From assembly GCA_002633025.1 (NCBI GenBank), contig NMRB01000452.1, forward strand, positions 130,938-194,937: a DNA stretch of 64,000 nucleotides, read 5' to 3'. Made by a program: the position numbers and the translations under genes. The notes beneath the pieces were generated by a model. It had not been told where the DNA came from. It saw only the letters and a program-made list of their open reading frames with translations, and made no database searches. Each line of letters starts with the position of its first letter. The first letter of the stretch is position 1. This document shows positions 1 to 10,500 of the stretch, one piece after another. Source of the stretch: Notospermus geniculatus (Eukaryota > Nemertea > Pilidiophora > Heteronemertea > Lineidae).

Positions 1-93
1 GAAAACATCTATTCACTGAAAAATGTGGATTAAGAATTTGAAAGCCCTCTGGTGGAGTGTGAAGCTACCAAGGGAATGCCCACGGGATTTATT

Positions 94-1580
94 TTAGTTA
101 CATACATCCATGATTATTAAGATACGAGTTCGTCGACTCCACTTCAGAACAAAATGAGGACAAGGCCAATCATAACTGAGACAGACACATGGAACTGGGG
201 ACACATAGAACCCTGGACGCATAGAACTTGGGACACATAGAACCCGGGACCCATAGGGATGACCCCGCTGCGGCCTTGACAATCTCTGTTTAGAAGCAAT
301 GATCAAAAATTCTGTTTTCTCGTCATTGCCCTTCAGGTGGTTTGGCGCAAGCCACTCCCTGACATCAAGAACACACTCCTCTGCTTTCGATACGGCAGAA
401 AGAAGTCCCTGGGAGGTAGTCTCGAATGTTGTGTACAGTTGAATGTCATTAGCAAAGCCGTGTCTAGACATATGATGCTTGTCAATGACACCGCCGAGAG
501 GTTGAAAGTACATGTACAAAGAAAACAACAATGGACCGAGAGCGGACTCCTGAGGCACGCCGCAGATATTAAGTGGCTTGGGTAACGATTTCTTTCCATC
601 AACCACAACTGACTGACTGCGAAGTGTCAAGTAAGACCTACACTAGTCAAGAGCCTTGCCAGTGACACCCATCTGGTTCTCACCAGTCTATCTGGCCTCA
701 CGCCGGCCATCTAGCCAGGTTCGAATCCACCACATTTCCCGTTTCTGAGGTGGTGAAAGCCTCAGCCAATCATCGGGGCGCGAAGGAAAATCGACGCGCC
801 AATCAAAATCCGTGTTACAAATGCAAGCGTGAAGAGCAAAGAAAGTGTCCAACGGTGATTTGTTTCGCAAGTTCTGATTGCATCGGAGGCGGGGTCAAGT
901 AGGGGTCAGGTTCATTAATAATTTATGCATTAACGGAAAAAATGACACGATTCGGACAAGGCTAAAGACGGAGTTCATACGGAGTCGATAGCCTTGTTTG
1001 GACAAGATGGTGACACCAAGACCATGAAGTCGTGACAAGAAGACTGCATGGTCAATGGTGTCAAAGGCGGCAGACATATCCAACAGTATTAAAACAGCTC
1101 CCTGGCCAACATCCAGCGCTCTTTCAATGATCTTCAGCAAAGCCGATTCCGTACTGTGTCCTTCCTTGTAAGCTGACTGCAAGATGTCAGTTAGCCCATG
1201 GATTTTAAGGCACAACACCAACTACTCAGCGATCACCTTTTCGATAACCTTGCCAATAAAAGGAAGATGTGACACAGGTGGATAATTCTTAAAAGCATTT
1301 CGGTTAAGGTTTGATCTTTTCAGGAGAGAGGTAATCAAGCTACGTTTCAGGCAGTCAGGCACAAAACCCATCCCAAGGGACTGGTTAACACATTTGACCA
1401 ACAGAGGTATATAACAGCGTTTAAAATGAGTGGATTTTTAAGAAGAGCTGTTGGAATAGGGTCCAATGTGCAGGACTTTGAAGGGCAACTCCGGATAAGT
1501 TTCAGCAATGTGTCCTCTGTGACGGGCCGAAATGAGCTAAGTGACACCAAGACCATGAAGTCGTGACAACAAGACTGCAT
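94..1580 (-). pseudogene. LINE reverse transcriptase fragments
   Basis: Three minus-strand pieces make up a broken RT. The piece at 1580-1347 holds the fingers (TLLKLIRSCPSKSCTLDPIPTALLK). The piece at 1221-895 holds LQSAYKEGHSTESALLKI and palm motif A (LLDMSAAFDTIDH). The piece at 630-94 holds motif B (GVPQESALGPLLF, usual G replaced by E) and motif C with FAND where FADD is expected, so a catalytic Asp is lost. Between the second and third pieces, WIRTWLDGRR (about 690-720) recalls the WFxSYLxxR box. Frameshifts and the lost Asp show that this copy is dead. Confidence 0.82.
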
Positions 1581-2679
1581 GGTGTATGCTCAGGCAGTGT
1601 TACCTCTGATGTATCCGGAGACGAAAAGCCTTTCCGGATTTCCATGATCTTGTCATGAAAGAATCCGGCAAACTTGTTGGCCAGCTGTAATTTGTCATCA
1701 GCATCCGGAAGCTGCCCACCAGTTTCTGCAGAGAGGAGGCCATTCACAATGCGAAACATGTTTTTACTGTCACAAGAAGCCAATTTCTCATGAAAATACA
1801 CCCGCTTTACTTTCTGGATCAAAGCTACCACTAACTTGCTCTGCTCAACAAGCATCTCTCGATGATCCTCCAGGCCGCTCTTCTTCCATTGCCTCTCTAG
1901 TCGACGTCTAGCCTTACGAGCGGCATGGATATCATAGTTGTACCAAGACTTCTTGATTTGGCCTCTCAGCCGAAAAGATTTCATCGGGACATGCTTGTCA
2001 AGCAGTGCATGTATACCATCTGTGTAAACCGAGATTGCGTCACCCGTTTGGCACGACTCTGACATCATGACGATGTCCGAAGCCAGGGCCATCACGTCTA
2101 TGTTCCTCAACTTGCACACTTTCATGGTCAGTGCAACAGGTGTCTGTAACTTGGACAGATTTACTTCAAACAAGACCGGAAAATGGTCAGATACAAAGAC
2201 TTGTTCGGCTCGACAGACAGACCTATCAGTGCATCGCCTGTTTTGCGGCAAATGATGTGGTCCAATGTATTTCCAGATCTATGAGTTGATTTATCAACAT
2301 ACTGCGCGGCGTGACCATGCAGATCAAGAATTTCAAGATATCTCAATGTCTCAGATTCACTAACATTGATGTCGCCAACGTCAGTTGCAAGTTTCTGAGC
2401 TGTACACATCCAACAGGTCTTAAAAGTCCCGCAAGAAAGTGAAAGTGTGCTTATTCTTTCGACTAGGGGGTGGACGGTACACAAGTAGGACTCTGTGCTT
2501 CCCATCATGAACGTACATGTAGAAATGGGATTGAGATTCTTTACACGGGAAAGAATATTCTCTCTCTCAGGTTGCATGAGTTGCTGTTTTTCTTGCTTTA
2601 TAGATCGCGCTGAATTGCCCTTTGCTGAATGACGATACAGCCACGTTGGTGTCTGGTGGCTGGTGTCGCCAAACTTCAT
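1502..2679 (-). pseudogene. LINE endonuclease C-terminal half and linker
   Basis: Two overlapping minus-strand frames (2679-2161 and 2251-1502) together make the end of an AP-like endonuclease and the linker to RT. The first carries GDINV and HRSGNTLDHII, matching the conserved GDxN and (S/T)xxDxxx boxes. The second carries VFVSDHFPVLFEV, the SDHxP box that ends the domain, and then a Lys/Arg-rich linker with KKSWYNYD. The change of frame near 2200 is a frameshift. The N-terminal half of the endonuclease is not seen. This is an inactive relic belonging to the same insertion as the RT pieces. Confidence 0.8.
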
Positions 2680-2804
2680 GCATAGTGTTGGTGTTGTTGG
2701 CTTGATCCACGCACTATGAGGGTGTTGTTGTTGACGGTCAAATTTCGTCTAATAGGTAATGATAAAAATCACTCTTCAGGAGATACCTATTTCCAGTAAA
2801 TTCC

Positions 2805-4180
2805 AAATGTATACGTACATGTACATTTATTAAAACCTTGCTTTAGAGCCCCAGAAGACTTATGTTTCCTGTTGCCCTATCAGCTCTGAACAGGATAAAG
2901 TGTGGAATCGAACGGCTGTGTCCACAACGGGCTATTTTCCTTCGATGTACTACATTGTTATATGTACGTCCATGGAAATATTAAAGTAGAACGGTATTGG
3001 ATCTCAAATGCGTTATTTGACTGTCGACGTAGAGGGAGCCACATAGCGGCAGTAAGACGAATTACAAAAAAGCAATACAAAATGTACGTAGTAAATCGGG
3101 TCAATTCGCCGCGATCGTAGTTAGTCCCTGGGTTGGAGAGTGGCGCGGTGGCGCCGGCTGTCGGGAAAAAGTGGCAGTACCGTGCTCCTTTAAGATTTTA
3201 TTTTATTCCATGGCATTCCTACCAAATGTTATCACCACACTTCTGAATTTTAACCACAGTACCAGAAATCCAAGGAGATGTACGCCCTTTTGGAATAAAC
3301 TGAAACATGCATTGAAAGGAGAAACGATGATGTACTTCATTATCATTCGCTGTGCCATTTCTTTGGCAGGAAAGAGAATGTATAAATTCGCTCGGATTCA
3401 AGGGAACATTAAGAGGCTTATCAATGCCATCTTGAATGTGGCAACCTTCCTCAAGGTACCCTGACGGTGACGTTTAATACACTCACAACTTTCAAATACA
3501 TGTAGTGACAACTTACATTATAAAAGGTGTGGAAGGAAAGAAAGTCCCAAGAAAACGTGCCCAGAGAACAAAAGATCCTGTAAGTTACAATTTATTGTTT
3601 TAATCTCTGACGATTAGTTTCTATCGCCATACACCTTAATCTGTCATGGAACAATAGAAGAGGACATTTTTTACTGGGATACATTCTTTACTGTTACATC
3701 TGTGCTGTAGTTTCTTAGCCCTAAGAAAGATCTTAAAATTCAGACATGTAAGTCAGTCATCATAGTTATAGCACGGGAGAAGTCTGTGTACAGTCTTGTA
3801 CTCGGCATAGTTTACACGAAAATATACTTCGATACGAACACTGAACACTGAGTAGCTAACTCTATGATTATATACATGTAACAAGCCGGTATGAGTACAC
3901 TAGGCAATTATACAGAATACCCAGAAACGAATAATGTAGGGTAGCCTACATGTGCTTACAAAAAGAACCGAACTTGAATAAAACAGTAAATTTGAGGCAT
4001 TTGCCAAATGCTTTGAGTGCCATTTAAAATGTAGTAATTTTCAAGGAACTCACAACATTTAAGTCAGACTTAACTTGGGAGAACTTATTGCCGCCGGGGG
4101 TTTTGTCGCAAGAGATCCACTGGTTAATCAAGACGCTCAAATCTGGTGTCATCTTTTTTAGTGAATATTCTTTACTGTTA
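2805..4180. repeat. Dispersed repeat family R1, copy A
   Basis: Blocks of this stretch recur in the same order at 5860-7650 and 7730-8400. Shared words include acttatgtttcctgtt near 2860, gtgccatttctttggcagg near 3352, ggtgtggaaggaaagaa near 3525, gttacatctgtgctgtagtttc near 3693 and the ttattgccgccgg block near 4087. A TTAA-flanked MITE sits inside it at 2981-3193. No coding frame of note is present. The family is not recognised; it could be a large non-autonomous element or an old segmental duplication. Confidence 0.7.
2981..3193 (+). mobile_element. TTAA-flanked MITE, copy 1
   Basis: The 213-bp insertion is bounded by TTAA on both sides (2981-2984 and 3190-3193). Its ends are inverted copies of one another (agtagaacggtattgg at the left, ccgtgctcct at the right). 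The same element occurs at 48826-49037 and, truncated and reversed, at 54617-54772. The related repeats at about 6400 and 8330 lack it and read straight through the target. TTAA duplication is typical of piggyBac-type elements, but the superfamily is not proven. Confidence 0.75.
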
Positions 4181-4229
4181 CATCTGTGCTGTAGTTTCTT
4201 AGCCCTGAGAAAGATCTTCAATGTTTTAG

Positions 4230-4394
4230 TTCTATGTCTTAACTCTAATTGTCTTATCTCCTATGTTCTATTCTTTCTGATCTTGTCGTTTTATCTCTCT
4301 CATACTTTTATTTTTATTGTAAAGCGCCGCTGACGATTTATTTCAAAGGGGCGCTATAAAAATTCACTATTATTATTATTATTATTATTATTAA
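4230..4394 (+). repeat. LINE-like 3' tail ending in an ATT microsatellite
   Basis: A T-rich stretch is followed by gtaaagcgccgctgacg, then ggggcgctataaaaattcac, and then a TAT/ATT run (4368-4393). A short GCGC-containing stem before a simple-repeat tail is common at the 3' ends of CR1-like LINEs in marine invertebrates. No RT coding lies upstream, so this would be a 5'-truncated tail. Confidence 0.45.
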
Positions 4395-5250
4395 TATACA
4401 TATTTACCAATGCAGTTACACGAAAGGTACACTAGAGTATAATAAAGCGGCAACCATGGTAACCGGAAAAACGCCGATCGGTACGGACTGCAGGCCACCG
4501 ACTTCCAAGTCATTTCCCACATCCCATTTGTTGCTCGTCTGACCTTGTAACTAACACCATCAGTTTTGCAGTCTACCAGGCACAGTCTACAGGCCATATA
4601 CTCAGTAGGTGTATGCTGGTGTCGGGTGTCTTCATCGTATGTTTTGAATGTTGATGTTGAGGTGTGAAGAAATCCCCGATCAGTGCCCAAGAAAAGGTCG
4701 CCGATTGACGTTATATTAACCCGCATCGAACATAGGATTTCCATTGTGTGTCATGGAGTAACGTCACTTCCGATCAGGGATTCTAAAGTTTTGCCAAAGT
4801 GTCATGTCCTTGTCTCATGTACACGTAGGCGTCCAGGTCCCCACATATGGGCCTCTGGACAAATTGGACCCTTACACTCATTAGGGATTCAAAGAGATTA
4901 ATTAGCCCGAAGTACGGCATACTCTGTACTGCACCTTCACATCATTGTACACAAAAGAAACACTACCACGATAAAAACATGCGTAGACGCAACCAATCCC
5001 AGGCATGAAATAATTGGGGAGAATGGGCCTCTAGAGGCATCTTTTAGCGCACATTGATATGATTAGTAACACAGAATTGGTGGCATGATGATCTAACTTG
5101 GGCATCATTTATTAAGTAAAATTTCAATAGTGTCAACATTTGATTCGCAATCCATGAGTTCATGGTTACTAGCGCCACCTGTTGCATAGTGGAAGTACTG
5201 TTAGTAGTCTAATAGCAAGCTGCCTCTAGAGGCCACTTAACGGCCATAAA
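4395..5250. other. No gene recognised
   Basis: The stretch has short unconvincing frames only. A small repeat, (c)tgcctctagaggcc near 5220 and gcctctagaggc near 5028, occurs twice. I see no splice-bounded coding segment. Confidence 0.6.
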
Positions 5251-5490
5251 CAGTGTAGTGACTCAAACTGAAAATTATTTTATTCGTACGCGAAGTCGTT
5301 GATGCATAACTAATTGTGCTTGTCGTATTCGCAGTTCATCTGGTAAATGGAAGGGGTGACGGGTGATTACGTAATAAGCTGTCACCCCTTCTATTTGCCT
5401 AAACAACTGCAAAAATAGTCAACACGATTAGTTATGCATGAGTAAAATCGCGTACGAATAAAATAATTTTCAGTTTGAGTCACCACACTG
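5251..5490. mobile_element. Fold-back MITE with 42-bp terminal inverted repeats
   Basis: The first 42 bases (cagtgtagtgactcaaactg and onward through ttattcgtacgcg) are repeated inverted at the end (5449-5490) with one mismatch. The pairing continues inward (gcataactaat with attagttatgc; ggaaggggtgac with gtcaccccttc), so the whole 240 bp can fold into one hairpin. ATAAA flanks both ends (5246-5250 and 5491-5495) and may be the target duplication. Confidence 0.75.
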
Positions 5491-5859
5491 ATAAACACAG
5501 CGGAGCCCTTGGTTGACGCAGGGCTGCTTCAAACACGTGTACTGGTAAGTCTTGGCAAATTAAAAATCAAAATTCAAATTGAGTTTACTGATATAAAACC
5601 ATAATGGTTTACAGAATAAAACCCACGTGATTACAGTCGGCATTGGTCAATGACAATACATCGTCACGATGAATTGTACGCCCGGTAACCTGATGCTAAA
5701 TTATGTCATAGCTCGATGATATCGCCATCTATTAAATACTGTGCAAAGCAGACAGTCAAATATCTCGCTTCCGAAAATCCAATCGATTCTCCATGAGTAG
5801 GTCAGTCGGTACCGGTCGGCGTTCTTCCGGTTACCTAATAAAGCAATCATTTGCAGTTT

Positions 5860-7650
5860 TTTCACATACATGTATAACACACGGAAACACATTGAAAAAA
5901 AACGTCGAATGAGCCCCGGTCATAAGTGCAGCAATGTCGTAAAATATTAGACACTACAACACGTAAAAACACTTCAATAATAAGACGAAGCTATGCGTTT
6001 GCAATAACCGGTGAATACACGAACAGATATCTAATATAGAGCACAAAGAAAGACACACAAAATGATAAAATACGCATGAAGTCATCTCCGAATTTTCGAC
6101 CCCAACCGGGGATACACGAATACATTGTATCATCCTGAAATAATTTTACAAATTTAGTACTACATTGAATACATTGTACACGATACTCCCACGTATGCAA
6201 ATATATGAACGCACATTTACTGAAACCTTGCTAAACAGCCCCAAAGACTTATGTTTCCTGTTCCTTATCGGCTATGAACAGGATAAAGTATGGAATCCAT
6301 CGCCTGTTTGCACAACGAGCTATTTTCGTCTGCTTTATAATATAAATGTAGAACAGCAGACGAAAATAGCTCGTTGTGCACACAGGCGTTATGTACTTCC
6401 ATGGAGTTATCAAGATTTTATATTACTTCCATGGCATTATCACCGACTATTAGAGTATAATTCACCGTAACTTCGACATGGCGCAGTGCCAGGCCTGTGC
6501 AACAAATACTGCAAAGTGAACACAATGATTAAACCAAGAAAATACAAAGCACAATATTTACCAGTTGACTGCGCACAACCTTGGAGTGTTTGCTGTTCAA
6601 GTGTCCCAAACATTAGGTAACTGCGACATGAATTATTTACCACTGACTTGTGCACATTTCCAAGCTTGGCACTTTGCCCATGATGAAGTTTAATTATATT
6701 TTACCGCAGTAGCAGAAATCAAAGAAATTATGTACCCTTTTATAAATTGAAACTTGCCATTAAAATATTGAGAATGATAATTTGCCTCATTATCATTCGT
6801 TGTGCCATTTCTCTGGCAGGAGAGGAAGTGGATAAATTAAAAATACAACAACAAAAATACATACAAACAACCTCCTCATCGTCTTAAAACGGAGTTCTTT
6901 CTTTATTATGAGCCACTTCGATAATGTCTGTGGACAATCCACAGCTGCTGGTCGGCACTTGCTACCTTTTAAGGTCGCCCTTTCCCGTCTTTCACTTCTC
7001 GCTTCGGCATCCTGTCTGCTGTGCGGTTTGCACGATTGACAAACTCAGTGAAGGTAGCGTACTGCGCATGCTCAGAAGCCAGGAGCGGAAATCGGAAGTT
7101 CCATTTTCATGGGCGGTGAAAATGATCGGGTGCCAACTTTTGCTTGGCGGATTAGGACCACTTTAATGACGGCAACGTGACTCTCACTACTTTTAAATTG
7201 TGACAACATCCATAATAGCAGGTGTGGAAGGAAAGAACGTCCCCATATAAAAGTGTCCACGACACAAAAGATTCTATTGTTATAATCTAACCTCTGACGA
7301 TTGTTCTCTATTACCATGCACCTTAATCCGTCAGGGAAAAAGAAGCGGGGACATTCTTTTCTGTTACATCTGTGCTGCAGTTTCCTTGCCCTAAGAAAGA
7401 CCTTAAATTCAGACATGTAAGTCTTATATCATGGAAGTAGTCTGTGTACAGTCTTGTACGCGGCAGTGTTACAAAACTATACTTCGATACAAACACCTAA
7501 AATGTAGTGAGCTCTCTGCCCGTGTTTTACGCTAATTTTCAAGGAGCTCACAACTTTTAAGTCAGAGTTAACTTGGAACTAAATTATTGCCGCCGGTTTT
7601 TTGTCACACACTCAAATCTGGTGCCACCTTTTTTTAGTGAATATAAATGT
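5860..7650. repeat. Dispersed repeat family R1, copy B
   Basis: This copy matches copy A and copy C block by block: cataagtgcagcaatgtcg near 5922, gtttcctgttccttatcgg near 6253, cattatcattcgttgtgcc near 6790, ggtgtggaaggaaagaacg near 7221 and gttacatctgtgctgcag near 7362. It lacks the MITE found in copy A, reading straight through at about 6400-6412. It carries a 34-bp perfect-type hairpin (6301-6388). No protein of note is encoded. Confidence 0.7.
6301..6388. repeat. 34-bp inverted repeat with 20-nt loop
   Basis: The arm 6301-6334 (cgcctgtttgcacaacgagc and onward to cgtctgct) is repeated inverted at 6355-6388 with a single mismatch. The 20-nt loop is AT-rich. A transcript would form a long stable stem-loop. 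Copies A and C of the same repeat have only the left arm. Confidence 0.85.
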
Positions 7651-7729
7651 ACATATTTACACACACAGTACACGAATAATACAGTCCAAATAAACAGTAA
7701 CTACGGGTAACAAACAAGTAAACATTTGC

Positions 7730-8400
7730 AGTTTCCGCATATAACACACAAATACACATTTAAAAAAAGACGTCTCATGACCCCCGGTCATAAGTGCAGC
7801 AAAGCCATACAGTATTAGAAACTAGATACATGAAAAACACTTGGATGGAAGACGAAGCTATACTTTCACAGTCACCGGTGAATACAGGAATACATCATTG
7901 TATCATAATGAAATCAGTTTACGAATTTAGAACTTCATTGAATATGTACACAATACTGCCCACCTATGCAAACGTTATGAACGTCGTTTATTAAAGCCTT
8001 GGTATGCTGCACCCCAAAGGTTTATGTTTCCTCTTTCCTTTGCGGAATAAAGTATGGAATTCATCGCCGGCTGTTTGCACCACCAGCTATTTTCCTTCGC
8101 TGTACTACATTGTTATAAACCGCATTTCATTTGTAGATGGACAGTAGGCAAGCAGTCATTTTAGAGAATTGACAAAAATAGATACATGTTTTTTAGCATT
8201 GAGGAAGTCATGAGTTATGAATTTTTCTCTCACTGCCTCTCATTAAAACCACGTTGAACACAGCTTGTGTTGGGCTTCACTATACCTTTGAGCACGACTC
8301 TACTTCCATGGAAGTATTATAAAATTCTACAATACTTCCATGGTACAACTATTATCAACTCACATGTAAATTTTAATCACAGTAGTAGAAATACATTTCA
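7730..8400. repeat. Dispersed repeat family R1, copy C (partial)
   Basis: It repeats the start of copy B (ataacacac, cccccggtcataagtgcagc, ggtgaatac) and runs on through gtttatgtttcc and gtactacattgttat to the acttccatgg pair near 8316-8350 that flanks the MITE target in copy A. Here the target is again empty. The remainder of the unit is missing. Confidence 0.65.
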
Positions 8401-8883
8401 CGGCCAAACGAGCCTAAGCATTGAGTAGGCTACCCCTGGATTGGGTCGTTCAGAACTATTTTGACGTTAACCCTAACGCGGCGTTAACTGCAGTGGGCTC
8501 AACTGACGTGGGTAACGCAGAACCAACACTAACGTCACGTTAGTGACAAATGTGATGGACAAACGGGCCATGGATTACGAAAATAAGGAATGTACTTTAA
8601 AATCCCCCAAATAAAATATCCCCAAGGTAAAAATCGCCCAAGTAAAATATCTCCAAAATTAAACATATCTCCAACATGCCCACATTCCCCAATTGGAAAG
8701 GAAGGCAAAATTCCAAAGAAGTTTTTTTCTGAAATATGAATTTTAAAAATATTTGTTTCACTTTTTGCCGCAAAATGGTTTTTAAAATCTCCACCTACCT
8801 TCCCAATTGGGGATTTTTAACGTTGGGATTTGTACCATTTAACGAAAGTATAGCAAGCACGGTAGTAATTTAAAAGCATACAG
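8401..8883. other. No gene; short direct repeats of the aaatcccccaaataaaatatcccc type
   Basis: Degenerate repeats of a 'aaaatatcyccaa' word fill 8598-8680, and the reverse (ccaattggggatttt) appears near 8805, hinting at a small inverted element. Nothing codes. Confidence 0.5.
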
Positions 8884-9245
8884 TATAGACCTTTTCAACA
8901 AAATATGGTGGCCTACTAGTTCTCCCACATGACGTCGTGGCCATTCATTGTCCAACCATGATACAACGCTACCAAACGCATCCACTCATTCAATTATTTT
9001 GCCTAAACTTTTGTGCTCATTGCCCGCTTAACCAGCTTTGCGTGCTTGCCGGTCATTGGGTCATATGAATAAAAAACAAGTAGATGCGTTTACTTCAGAT
9101 TTGTGCAGCATTACCTAGTGTATTTGTATTACAAAATTCAAGTAAACGCACTTACTCGTCGTTATTCATTTGATCCATGGTATTAAGCTTCTGACGTCAT
9201 ATAGTGAGAACATTTAGACCACACCTTTGTTGGGAAGATCTATAT
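8884..9245. mobile_element. Fold-back MITE, about 360 bp
   Basis: The left end (tatagaccttttcaacaaa, then gacgtc) pairs with the right end (gacgtc, then tttgttgggaagatctata). The inner arms also pair: tcatatgaataa and agtagatgcgtttactt near 9060-9100 with aagtaaacgcacttact and ttattcatttga near 9141-9176. The whole structure folds back on itself. Divergence between arms suggests an old insertion. Confidence 0.65.
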
Positions 9246-9713
9246 CTATATTATAATACGACGGTGGCACTTTATCTCCGCCCGCTAACTCCTCCGTGGT
9301 TTGTGATCGAAATGGCACCATTTTCACAGGAAATGTTGAGAATGACATGTGGTGGTCCTTAGGTTTGTGGAATTATATTTTGCCCCTTATGCTATCCTCT
9401 GGCCACATGCATCCTGTGAATATGGCTCCCCACGGGTATCATGCTAGTACGTATAATTTCTTTTCAAACTCTTCGTCCTCGTTGTTGTCTTGTTGCCAGT
9501 CTTTTCATTTTCATTGTTTTGGTGTCTCCATCATTTGTTCCTTTTCCTCGGCTCTATTTCCGACCCACCATCAACATCAACAGCATCATCATCATCTTCC
9601 GCACCACGTTTTCATTTCTCACTAATAGTTCTTGTTTCCTTCATCCCTTCATGCTCATCTTCGTGAATAATGCTACAGACAGGTCACAATGTAGACGAAG
9701 ACGGCTCAGGATG
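9246..9713 (-). other. 3' flank of the ankyrin-cGLR gene
   Basis: On the minus strand, just beyond the stop codon, other frames still encode Asp/Glu-rich words (for example NEDEEFEK near 9470). This suggests the acidic tail once extended further or a 3' exon existed here. The plus strand shows a catcatcatc-type low-complexity run near 9570-9600. I do not call a gene. Confidence 0.4.
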
Positions 9714-10500
9714 TCAAAACATCTGCTCGCGCTGTGTAGGAGTCCAGTGCCGAGAGTACACGACAGTTTCAATCTCTTCCTCCTCGTCGTTAGTGCCTTC
9801 TTCTCCAGGGTTTTTTGTGGATTCTTCTGGAATTTGCGTCTCATCCTCTTCATCCGTGAAGATGTAATACAGAGGCGAATTTTGGGAAGTGGAGCGCCAC
9901 GTTTCAATTTCCTCGTCCTCATCTTCCGTATCTCCCATGTTTCCCCTCCGTTGCCACCCTAACCTTTCAATCTTGGTTCTTGGTTCCTGCATCCCTCCAA
10001 GTTCATCCCCGTGAAATATATCGCTAGATAGAGATGACTGACGTGTCGGGGGTGGAGGAGGTCTAAACATGTGCTCGTGTTGTGTTGCTGTCCAGTGCCG
10101 AGAATAAACGACTGTTTCAATCTCTTCGTCCTCATCTTCTTTATACCCCCTGTTTAGCTCCCTTTGAAACTCAAAATCATTTATGATAGGTTTGAGCACT
10201 GTCTCTAGGAACTCCTCGTCGTCATCTTCCGTAAGAAAGGTCAGGAAAAGAGTGGACAGAGTATCTATCAACTTTTCGTCCTCATCTTCCTCATCTCGCC
10301 TTTTAACCCGTCTATGAAGTCCTATCTTTTCAATCTTGGTTCCTGGTTCCTGAATGCTTCCTTGCTCCTCCTGGTGAAAGCGGCTTGACAAAGATGATTG
10401 TGTGGGAGGCCTAAACATCTGCCCGCACTGTGCAGGCGTCCAGTGCCGGGAGTACACGACAGTTTCAATCGCTTTGTCCTCATCTTCCGTATCTTCTCCC
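9714..10500 (-). repeat. About 350-bp tandem unit encoding the acidic C-terminal tail
   Basis: The block that begins with acidic residues followed by IETVVYSRHWT and MFRPP occurs near 10414, 10066 and 9717, about 350 bp apart. Between the copies, QSSLSS, FH, QEPxTKIE and a GxxRR end recur, so a unit of roughly 116 residues was duplicated. The last copy is shorter and the stop codon follows MF. The motif is not one I recognise. Confidence 0.8.

Larger units (their letters stand above)
1..2700 (-). mobile_element. Decayed CR1/Jockey-type LINE, antisense, runs off the left edge
   Basis: Read on the minus strand, this stretch has the order of a non-LTR retrotransposon ORF2: endonuclease end, linker, then reverse transcriptase. 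The frame is broken several times, so it cannot encode a working protein. The endonuclease words GDINV and SDHFPVLFEV and the RT words MSAAFDTIDH, GVPQESALGPLLF and FANDIQLY are all recognisable. The segment of about 720-1000 does not align with RT and looks like inserted sequence. A block of about 43 bp (1009-1052) is repeated at 1539-1583. The 3' end of the element lies outside the window. The clade assignment is tentative. Confidence 0.85.

Noticed and set aside
9296-9962. Plus-strand frames of 109 and 173 codons over the end of the cGLR gene
   Set aside because: His-, Ser- and Phe-rich composition mirrors the acidic minus-strand tail; antisense shadows.
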